Assembly: GCA_028278555.1 (NCBI GenBank)
Contig: JANQEA010000041.1
Location: 1 to 47,125 of the forward strand
Direction: 5' to 3'
DNA length: 47,125 nt
Origin: Candidatus Bipolaricaulota bacterium
GTDB taxonomy: Bacteria > Bipolaricaulota > Bipolaricaulia > UBA7950 > UBA9294
Shown here: piece by piece, positions 41,332 through 47,125 of the stretch
Numbering within the stretch: the first letter of the stretch is position 1
Layout of the letters: every line of letters begins with the position of its first letter
Program-made: the position numbers and the translations under genes
Notes under the pieces: generated by a model
Databases searched by the model: none
What the model was told of the DNA's origin: nothing
Seen by the model: the letters and a program-made list of their open reading frames with translations, nothing else

Positions 41332-42467
41332 GTTCGGATATCCCTTCCTGTGTACGGTTCGGGATGAAGTCTACGAGCAAGATCTCGCCCTTTCCAGCAG
41401 GCCTCTGCGAGGAGTTGGAGCCCGCCGCTGACGAGGGAGTGTCCACCGAGCAGCACCGGGATCGGGGCTTCGGCCGCCGCCTGGGTGAACGCACGCCAGC
41501 GCGGGTTCTCGATCGACTCGAGAAGGAAGAGGTCGCTGGCGAACCGATCGGCCGCCGGCGGAAGCCGACCCTCGACCGCGAGAATCGGCCGGGAGTCGAG
41601 GATCGCCGCATCGGCGGTCCCGGCCAGTCGCCCGAAGAACGCGGTCGGACCACCTTCTCGGAGGACGTGCTGCAGCAAGAGCGGTCGCGCGTCCCCGTAG
41701 GCCTTCAACCCCCGCCCTTCGACAATGCCGGCGGTCCTGCAGGCGACCTGCTGCTCGAAGGTCCCCCAGGTCCCGGGGTGGATCCGTCCCGAGAGATGGA
41801 CGAGCGACGAGCGGTCGGTCAGGCGTTCGCAGATGCCGTCGAGCGTCGGATGCTCGAGGCTGCTCGCTTGTAGGAAGCGGCGCATTTCGGGGCCGCCGCG
41901 ATCCGAGGCGCGGAGGAGGACCAGATCGGTCGGCGTGTCGATGTCGAACGATGTCTCGATCGACCGGGGGAGAGCATAGCACGGGATGCCCGCGTCGGCG
42001 AGCGTGAAACCGAGGCCGTTGTCGCGTTTCGGGAGATCGAGATCGACGAGCGACGGGGCCGATGCGATGGCGGCGAAATCACATGAGTAGAAGTTGTTGA
42101 ACAGACCCCCGAGCTCTGGCCGCTCGGTGAACTCAACCATCCTCTCGATCGCATCGCCGGTCAGCAGGCCGCCGGCCCCGCTGCCGAAGTAGAGGAGCGC
42201 GTCGATGCTGTGGTCGGCGATCAACCGCTTCAGGGTCTCGCCGAAGTGGAACGGGCGACTAGGCTGTGGACGGATCGTACGAGCGTCATGCCGTCCGAAC
42301 GTTAAGTTCAGACTGTCTTCGGGTGTGACGACGAGGATCTCATCAACCGATGAGGTCAGCAGACCGATCAGGTCCTCGGTCGACGCACGCCGTCCGGCAT
42401 CGACGAGCGTTTCGGGCTCCGTCGAGCCCATCGGTGGGTGAAAGATCGCGGCGACGATTCGATTCAT
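41328..42467 (-). CDS. Unknown protein with nucleotidyltransferase-like N-terminal half
   Basis: A 379-residue protein. The first ~190 residues resemble a GT-A/CofC- or MobA-like fold: an initial AAIFHPPMGSTEPE, EILVVTPEDSLNL, IDALLYFGSGAGGLLTGDAIERM and FDIDTPTDLVLL, the last being very like the D-x-D-T-P-x-D-L end of cytidylyl/guanylyltransferases. The usual N-terminal GxGTRMG loop is missing. The second half (LVHLSGRIHPGTWGTFEQQVACRTAGIVEGRG) is not recognised. Start 42467 has GGAGG 7 bases upstream. Coupled by ATGA overlaps on both sides to mrfA and to the SHMT-GcvT gene. Confidence 0.55.
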   Translation of the reverse strand: MNRIVAAIFHPPMGSTEPETLVDAGRRASTEDLIGLLTSSVDEILVVTPEDSLNLTFGRHDARTIRPQPSRPFHFGETLKRLIADHSIDALLYFGSGAGGLLTGDAIERMVEFTERPELGGLFNNFYSCDFAAIASAPSLVDLDLPKRDNGLGFTLADAGIPCYALPRSIETSFDIDTPTDLVLLRASDRGGPEMRRFLQASSLEHPTLDGICERLTDRSSLVHLSGRIHPGTWGTFEQQVACRTAGIVEGRGLKAYGDARPLLLQHVLREGGPTAFFGRLAGTADAAILDSRPILAVEGRLPPAADRFASDLFLLESIENPRWRAFTQAAAEAPIPVLLGGHSLVSGGLQLLAEACWKGRDLARRLHPEPYTGRDIRT

Positions 42468-44686
42468 CGGACGGCCTCCGGAGTCTCCGGGTTTCGGGCC
42501 AAGAGTTCGAGTATACGGATCGCCCCCGGCTTGTAGAGCGGCTCGTTCTGGCTCCCGCAACGGGGCGACAAGAGGCACGAGGGGCATCCCAGGGTACAAG
42601 GACAGTCTCGGACGAGCGTGTGGGCGCGTTCGGCGAGGCGATCGAACGCCTCGAAGAGGGCGAACGAGAGGCCGGATCCTTCGCTGGCGTCGTCGAATAG
42701 GACGATTGTCGGGGCACCGATCTGCGGGTGCAGAGGCGCGGAGACGCCGCCGAGGTCTGTTGCGTCGCAGAGGACGAGGATTGGCGCCATGGCGATCAGC
42801 GCGTGCTCGGCTCCATGAAGCGAGCCGAGAAGGTGCTCGGGTGTCAGATCCGTGAGCCCTTCGGGAAAGGCGATCCAAAGGGCGTCAGTCTCGAAGATGT
42901 GCAGCGGGAGATCGAGCGGATGGACCGCGACGGTCCGGTCGGCGTGGATCGTCTTGTAACCGAGGAACGACTCGGTGACGCGCACACGTCCGATCTCCAA
43001 CGCATGGTGTGCGTGGGATTGGATCTCCTCGCGTGCAAGGATCTCGACCTCGGAGGCGCGGAGGCTGGTCGTGTAGTAGTCGGGCTTGTCTTTCCGAACG
43101 ACGACGAGCCCCTCGTCGAGGTCGAGGCGATCGACGATGTAGGTCTCGCCACGGTGTAGATAGACGGCGCCGGGGAACGCATCCCGCCGGGCCCGAACCG
43201 GGTCCATCGTCTCGAGGAGTCGGTCGCCGCAGACCATCCGGATCGTCTCCCCGCTCAGATCGTCGAGCGAGACGATCTCGTGGGCGCGGCGGAGGCCTCG
43301 ATAGACGTACCCTCTCGGCGTCGATGCGAGGAGCCCCTGGGCGCATAGGCCGGCGGCGAGCTCCGTCTCTTCGGGTGTCAGTTCCGCCTCCGGGAGCGGG
43401 AGCTCGGCGGCGGCGCAGGCGAGGTGTCCCGCCTGTTGGCGTGGATGGCCGAGGGGAACGACGAGTCGCTCTCGGGTCCGACCGAGGAAATCGTCGGGAT
43501 GCGAGAAAAAGTACCGATCGAGCGGGTTCTCGAACGGAACGAAGACGAGAAGCGACGGCGCGGTCCCCCGCCCCGCCCGCCCTGCCTGCTGCCAGGCGGA
43601 GAGGAGGCTTCCGGGGAAGCCGACGAGGATCGCCGCATCGAGACCGCCGATATCGATCCCCGCTTCGAGCGCGGTCGTCGATACGACGCCGCGGATCGTC
43701 CCGTCCCTCAGTCCATGCTCGAGCGATCTTCGCTCTTCCGGGAGATACCCGGCGCGGTAGGAAGCGATCTCCGGCGCTCCGTCCTGGGACGCGCTTTGCG
43801 CGATCAGTTCCGCCGAGGCACGGGTTCGCGTGAAGCAGATCGTCTGGATCCCTCGTCCGGTGAGGAACGAGAGGAGGCTGGCCACCTGAGACGTCACCGA
43901 GCGCGTGGGATCGACGAGAGGATCCCAGAACCAGACGCGTTTCTCTCCGCGGCCCGAACCATCCTCATTGATCGACGTTGCGTCACGGCCGATTAGCGCG
44001 CGGGCGAACGTCTCTGGGTTCGCGATCGACGCGGACGAGAGGATGACTTGCGGCTTCCCTCCGTAGTGATCGACGATCCGGAAGAGTCGGCGGAGAAGGA
44101 AGGCGACGTTGCTCCCGTAGACTCCGCGGTAGTGATGCGCTTCGTCGATGACCACGGCTCGAAGATGGGAGAGAATCCTGGCCCATTGGTGGTGCCACGG
44201 GAGATACTGATGGAGCGCATGCGGATTCGTCAGCACGATTCGTGACGTTCGCTTGATCCGGGCGCGGCTCGATGTTGGGGTATCCCCGTCGTAGGTCGCC
44301 GGCGCGAGTTGAAGATCGCAGGCAGCCTCCAACGCGACGAGTTTCTGCAGCTGGTCGTTGGCGAGCGCCTTCAGCGGATACAGGTAGAGAGCACAAGCCT
44401 TCGGGTCGTCGTGGAGTGCCGCGAGGACCGGAAGGTTGAACGCGAGGGTCTTCCCGGACGCGGTCGGCGTGGTGATGATCGCGTCTTTACCGTTGCGGAA
44501 TGCTTCGATGACGTCCGCCTGGTGCCGGTAGAGTTCGATCCCGCGTCGGTCGAGTTCGTCACGGAAGGGAGCGGAGATCGTGGCGGTTGCGTGCTGCGCG
44601 GTCGATCCGGGGCGGTTCGCGGTGTGCGCGATCTGGCCCCGGTACCAAGCCGACCGCTCGAGATCGCCGACGAGTCCATCAAGCAT
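42464..44686 (-). CDS. mrfA: MrfA/YprA (Hrq1-like) DEAH-box helicase
   Basis: A 740-residue superfamily 2 helicase. Q-motif region LYRHQADVIEAF, Walker A TPTASGKT (73-80), YPLKALANDQ (Ia), VLTNPHALH, the DEAH box at 181-184 (DEAHHYRG), SSASIANPE (III), and TTALEAGIDIGGLDAAILVGFPG with QAGRAGRG (V/VI). The C-terminal region has the DUF1998-type four-Cys cluster (CPCTLGCPSCLLSPRC) known from Hrq1/MrfA. In Bacillus subtilis MrfA works with the exonuclease MrfB in repair of mitomycin-type DNA damage; here the two genes overlap by 8 bp. Confidence 0.9.
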   Translation of the reverse strand: MLDGLVGDLERSAWYRGQIAHTANRPGSTAQHATATISAPFRDELDRRGIELYRHQADVIEAFRNGKDAIITTPTASGKTLAFNLPVLAALHDDPKACALYLYPLKALANDQLQKLVALEAACDLQLAPATYDGDTPTSSRARIKRTSRIVLTNPHALHQYLPWHHQWARILSHLRAVVIDEAHHYRGVYGSNVAFLLRRLFRIVDHYGGKPQVILSSASIANPETFARALIGRDATSINEDGSGRGEKRVWFWDPLVDPTRSVTSQVASLLSFLTGRGIQTICFTRTRASAELIAQSASQDGAPEIASYRAGYLPEERRSLEHGLRDGTIRGVVSTTALEAGIDIGGLDAAILVGFPGSLLSAWQQAGRAGRGTAPSLLVFVPFENPLDRYFFSHPDDFLGRTRERLVVPLGHPRQQAGHLACAAAELPLPEAELTPEETELAAGLCAQGLLASTPRGYVYRGLRRAHEIVSLDDLSGETIRMVCGDRLLETMDPVRARRDAFPGAVYLHRGETYIVDRLDLDEGLVVVRKDKPDYYTTSLRASEVEILAREEIQSHAHHALEIGRVRVTESFLGYKTIHADRTVAVHPLDLPLHIFETDALWIAFPEGLTDLTPEHLLGSLHGAEHALIAMAPILVLCDATDLGGVSAPLHPQIGAPTIVLFDDASEGSGLSFALFEAFDRLAERAHTLVRDCPCTLGCPSCLLSPRCGSQNEPLYKPGAIRILELLARNPETPEAVR

Positions 44687-45662
44687 CGGCGGCCATCCGG
44701 AGCAGGTACTTGAGGAGGATGACGAGGCTGATCAGATCCTGCTTGCTGTGGTTGACGATCGGAACAAGGTAGGAGGCGTCTCCGGTCTCCAGATAGGCCG
44801 TGTAGTGGATCGGAACCTCGGCGCTCGGAAGATCGTTCGACCGTCCGATGCCCAGCACATGCTCCTCGATCGTGCTCAGATGACAGTCCGGGACACGGCC
44901 GACGAGCGCGCGACGCGCATGGTGGAGGAGATCGACGTGGATCGGAGTCTCGTGCAGCGGTAGTCCGTAGTAGGCGAGCCGTTCCCGCAGGACCGTCCAG
45001 TCGAAGCTCTTCCCATTGTAGGAGAGGAGAGCCGAGGCGTCTCGGATCTCGGCTTTCATCCGTTCGAGAAGCGCAACCTCCGCTCCCAGGGCCGGTGCCA
45101 GGTACTGTCGGATCCGGAACTCGTCGCCGACGAACCGGCCGACCGCGGCGAGAAAGACAGGTGAACCGCCGAGTCCGAGTGTTTCCAAGTCGAAGAAGAG
45201 GAGGCTCTCGATCGGAAGGAGCCCGAGCGCGCGGAGGTGGAGCGGGTCGGCACTCGACAGCCAGCGGTCGAGGGTCCGGTAGACGGCCGTCGGATCGGGA
45301 GGGATTCCCCAGCGCTTCAGCAGATTGCTTGAAGCGGATCCCCAGCGTGGATGATCGTTCAGGGCGGGAATCGAGGTGTAACCATCCTCCCGGAGCCCTG
45401 CCGCGAATCGGGCGCCGATCCCGTAGACAAGGCGAAGCTCAGCATGGAGCGCATCCGTGACCGCTGCACGATCGATGTCGAGCGGTGACAGAGGCGGATG
45501 GTCGTCGATCGTCAGAACTCCCGACGGATCGGCAACAGCCCCCGGAAAGGCATCTTCCAGGGGAACCGCTTGTTGCGAAGAGGTCGTTGTGCGGTGTTCC
45601 GCAGAGGATCCGGCTCTGGCTTTCTCGGCCAGCCATCCCACGCTTCTGTCGATCTTCGCCAT
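44679..45662 (-). CDS. mrfB: MrfB/YprB-like ribonuclease-H-fold exonuclease
   Basis: A 327-residue protein. The central RNase H-like (RNase_H_2, DEDD) domain spans ~150-315: FFDLETLGLGG gives the first D-E, LLSYNGKSFDWTVL the next Asp, and the C-terminal VNHSKQDLISLVILL the last Asp. The N-terminus has a region with HAELRLVYGIGARFAAGL, a helix-hairpin-like part. Its partner is the MrfA helicase just downstream. No Shine-Dalgarno precedes ATG 45662; it lies 27 bp after rpsR and is likely read from the same transcript. Confidence 0.87.
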   Translation of the reverse strand: MAKIDRSVGWLAEKARAGSSAEHRTTTSSQQAVPLEDAFPGAVADPSGVLTIDDHPPLSPLDIDRAAVTDALHAELRLVYGIGARFAAGLREDGYTSIPALNDHPRWGSASSNLLKRWGIPPDPTAVYRTLDRWLSSADPLHLRALGLLPIESLLFFDLETLGLGGSPVFLAAVGRFVGDEFRIRQYLAPALGAEVALLERMKAEIRDASALLSYNGKSFDWTVLRERLAYYGLPLHETPIHVDLLHHARRALVGRVPDCHLSTIEEHVLGIGRSNDLPSAEVPIHYTAYLETGDASYLVPIVNHSKQDLISLVILLKYLLRMAADA

Positions 45663-45689
45663 GCGGAAGGGAGGGCTGGGAAGAGCGCG

Positions 45690-45926
45690 CTACCGGCGCA
45701 TCTTCATCGGCTCGCGCTCTCCGACGTACGGCAGCAGAGCGAGCTTCCGGGCGCGGTTGATCTCGAGCGCCAGCTGGCGCTGGTGCTTGGCGCAGAGTCT
45801 CGTCGCCCGCTTGGGGAGGATCTTCCCAAGGCGATTCATGAACGGCTTGAGTTCTTGCGGCTTCTTGTAATCGAGTGTTGCTTTTCGCTCACAGACGCGG
45901 CACTTTCGTCTTCGTTTGGGAAACAT
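45690..45926 (-). CDS. rpsR: 30S ribosomal protein S18
   Basis: 78 residues: KRRRKCRVCERK, DYKKPQELKPFMNRLGKILPKRATRLCAKHQRQLALEINRARKLALLPY. It carries the Zn-binding C-x-x-C ... C-x-x-H set (C+ form of S18). It follows ssb by 3 bp in the standard order rpsF-ssb-rpsR. rplI (L9), usually next, is replaced by mrfB. Confidence 0.97.
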   Translation of the reverse strand: MFPKRRRKCRVCERKATLDYKKPQELKPFMNRLGKILPKRATRLCAKHQRQLALEINRARKLALLPYVGEREPMKMRR

Positions 45927-45929
45927 GAC

Positions 45930-46358
45930 TTAGAAAGGGACCTCCTCATCAGCTTGAGCTTGTCCTTGAGGTTCGGGGGAGGGAGATGCGACGGAGCCCG
46001 GTTGCTCGCGGTCTTGCGATCGGGCGGGGCCTCCGAGGAACTGAACGCTCGACGCGACGACCTCGACGACTTTCCGCCGTTCGCCCTCGGCATTCTCGAA
46101 CGAGTCGATCCTGAGCCGACCGTCGACGGCGACCGATCTTCCCTTGCTCAAGTAGTTGGCGCAGTTCTCGGCTTGCGAGCCCCACGTGATGATCGGCACG
46201 AAGGTGACTTCTTCCTGGAGCTGTCCCGTGGAGTCTTTGTATTGGCGGTTGATCGCGATTGAGAATCGAGTACGCGCTGTTCCGCTCGGCGTATACCGAA
46301 GCTCGGGATCGCCGGTCAGATTGCCGATCAGAATCACCTTGTTCAGACTCGCTGCCAT
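45930..46358 (-). CDS. ssb: Single-stranded DNA-binding protein
   Basis: 142 residues. OB-fold: LNKVILIGNLTGDPELRYTPSG, FSIAINRQYKD, VPIITWGSQAENCANYLSKGRSVAVDGRLRI. A flexible Pro/Gln/Ser tail is followed by the acidic tip DEEVPF, which in SSBs recruits repair and replication proteins. GGGAGG lies 4 bases before the ATG. It is nested between rpsF and rpsR. Confidence 0.97.
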   Translation of the reverse strand: MAASLNKVILIGNLTGDPELRYTPSGTARTRFSIAINRQYKDSTGQLQEEVTFVPIITWGSQAENCANYLSKGRSVAVDGRLRIDSFENAEGERRKVVEVVASSVQFLGGPARSQDREQPGSVASPSPEPQGQAQADEEVPF

Positions 46359-46367
46359 GGGTCCTCC

Positions 46368-46652
46368 CTACGATCGGGAGATGATCTGATAGCGAAGAAT
46401 CTCCTCGTCGATGTTGAGGCGATCCTCCACCGTACGCACCGAATCGGGCGGAAGACGGAACTCCGCCAGGCCGTAGTATCCTTCGGTGTTGTGCCTGATC
46501 TCGTAGGCCAACACACGCTTTCCCCAGTCCTCGACCTTGCCGATCTCTCCGCTGTTCTCGGTGATCAGGGAATGGATCCGCTCGATCTTCGCCGAACGGT
46601 CCTCGTCGGACAGGTCGGGACGAATCACATACACGATCTCGTAGTCTCTCAA
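46368..46652 (-). CDS. rpsF: 30S ribosomal protein S6
   Basis: 94 residues: RDYEIVYVIRPDLSDEDR, IGKVEDWGKRVLAYEIRHNTEGYYGLAEF, LNIDEEILRYQII. Two starts are possible. GTG 46661 gives MLELRDYEI; TTG 46652 gives MRDYEI, the usual S6 beginning (MRxYE), with GAGGTG 6 bases upstream, so TTG is preferred. First gene of the rpsF-ssb-rpsR cluster, promoter at 46683-46711. The C-terminus lacks a glutamate tail. Confidence 0.96.
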   Translation of the reverse strand: MRDYEIVYVIRPDLSDEDRSAKIERIHSLITENSGEIGKVEDWGKRVLAYEIRHNTEGYYGLAEFRLPPDSVRTVEDRLNIDEEILRYQIISRS

Positions 46653-46682
46653 CTCTAGCACCTCGTCCTGAATCTGGGCGTA

Positions 46683-46711
46683 ACTGTATCGCCGGTCCGT
46701 AGGGAAGTCAA
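46683..46711 (-). promoter_or_regulatory. Promoter TTGACT-17-TACAGT of rpsF-ssb-rpsR
   Basis: On the minus strand TTGACT (46711-46706) and TACAGT (46688-46683), spacer 17 bp. The start near 46676 gives a ~24-nt leader, too short for the S6:S18 autoregulatory RNA element. Confidence 0.65.
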
Positions 46712-46911
46712 ACCGCTTGGGAACTGGCTCCGAGCCGAATTCCGAGGGTGCGAATCGGGTGTCGGGCGAGCCGATCCGACACGTCGGAAGTCGGGCTTGA
46801 GCTTCTCAGCCACAGGGAAGTGGCGCAAGGCATCGGACACGTTAGGATGGAGGAGAAGGAGTCAGGTTGGAGCCTATTCTCGAAATAAGATGGAAGAAAC
46901 CTCCAAGAAAC

Positions 46912-46942
46912 TTGACCGATCAGCCTGTTTCTCCTATACAAT
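46912..46942 (+). promoter_or_regulatory. Strong promoter TTGACC-17-TATACA(AT)
   Basis: TTGACC at 46912-46917, spacer 17 bp, TATACA at 46935-46940 (TATACAAT to 46942). The start near 46948 gives a ~79-nt leader to ATG 47027. It is near consensus, so the right-hand gene is probably well expressed. Confidence 0.7.
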
Positions 46943-47026
46943 GAGGCATCCAAACACTCAAGGGCAGGAGAAAGGCGGACCGTTGCTTCGATGCGGTTCG
47001 CTCCATTCTGCGAAGGAGGAAGCACG

Positions 47027-47125
47027 ATGAAGTGGGGCGGATACAACCGGAAGGGCGAGGAGCGGATGAAGAAGCTGTTCAGTGGGAAGGTGGCGTACTA
47101 CCTGCTGACGTTTGCGACGCTGGCA
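47027..47125 (+). CDS. N-terminus of a probable exported protein (runs off window)
   Basis: ATG 47027 follows AAGGAGG by 7 bases; 33 codons are visible. It reads MKWGGYNRKGEERMKKLF and then a hydrophobic stretch (VAYYLLTFATLA), which looks like a signal peptide or anchor. An internal ATG at 47066 (MKKLFSGK) would give a more usual signal peptide, with GAGGAG only 3 bases upstream; either may be used. Together with the strong promoter, this suggests an abundant secreted or surface protein; the rest is outside the window. Confidence 0.6.
   Translation, partial: MKWGGYNRKGEERMKKLFSGKVAYYLLTFATLA

Larger units (their letters stand above)
46653..47026. other. Divergent intergenic region between rpsF and the exported-protein gene
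   Basis: About 370 bp without a gene. It holds the rpsF promoter (46683-46711, minus) and a strong promoter for the right-hand gene (46912-46942, plus). The ~80-nt leader of the latter contains an inverted repeat GCGGACCG/CGGTTCGC (46975-47001). In 46712-46911 I see no tRNA, repeat or clear site. Confidence 0.6.

Noticed and set aside
46653..46711. S6:S18-binding autoregulatory RNA in the rpsF leader.
   Set aside because: The predicted leader is only ~24 nt and the required stem-loop is not seen.
46941..47030. A 29-codon frame in the leader of the right-hand gene, ending in an ATGA overlap with its start.
   Set aside because: Its ATG directly follows the -10 box, before the expected transcription start at ~46948, so it would not be in the message.

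Overview
The window is 47 kb of GC-rich bacterial DNA (low 60s % G+C by eye) with short gaps, many 4-nt start/stop overlaps and about 48 real genes. The right end carries the core cluster rpsF-ssb-rpsR, so this is chromosome. The mix of tungsten-type aldehyde ferredoxin oxidoreductase, EFR1-type flavodoxin-ferredoxin, arsenite methyltransferase, PD40/TolB propellers and a fused serine hydroxymethyltransferase-GcvT protein suggests an anaerobic, uncultured lineage. Bipolaricaulota (Acetothermia) or a Chloroflexota-like group would fit, but this is a low-confidence inference with no marker phylogeny.

Left third (1-15.7 kb): a truncated PLL-like lectin/propeller gene on the minus strand with its own promoter and possible operator; a membrane protein; a nucleotide-sugar dehydrogenase; a PGPGW membrane protein; two NTF2-like paralogues separated by an intrinsic terminator; a ThuA - hydroxyisobutyrate-dehydrogenase-like - TauE run; a lipoprotein; hflKC; a double GNAT; a TolB-like propeller; aldehyde ferredoxin oxidoreductase followed directly by a two-domain TIGR04076-type protein; and another propeller-like protein.

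An island of visibly lower GC (about 15.7-19.0 kb) holds a two-gene unit, an 830-aa N6-adenine DNA methyltransferase and a 227-aa protein of unknown family, flanked by an RHH-MazF toxin-antitoxin pair. It looks like an acquired defence module and is the best candidate here for an undescribed system.

Middle (19.8-32.2 kb): a COG3375-type acetyltransferase overlapping an N-succinylamino acid racemase/OSBS gene (probable D-to-L amino acid salvage); an arsenic operon (AbrB-like, arsM, second methyltransferase, EFR1 ferredoxin) with a promoter followed by 9-bp-spaced CTGAT repeats; a divergently transcribed prolyl oligopeptidase and M28 peptidase; a DUF885 protein lacking its family's catalytic residues; a double ACT protein; and a C45-like Ntn hydrolase.

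Right third (32.2-47.1 kb): TrhA/hemolysin III, a nuclease-like protein, a small DMT transporter, M29 aminopeptidase, PPP-type phosphatase, MscL with a zinc ribbon, a small HTH protein, the SHMT-GcvT fusion, a nucleotidyltransferase-like protein, the MrfA/MrfB repair pair, rpsR-ssb-rpsF and the start of an exported protein.

Sigma-70-like promoters with 17-bp spacers can be read in front of many transcription units. Several genes without a Shine-Dalgarno sequence have a -10 box only 6-7 bp before the ATG, which suggests leaderless transcripts.
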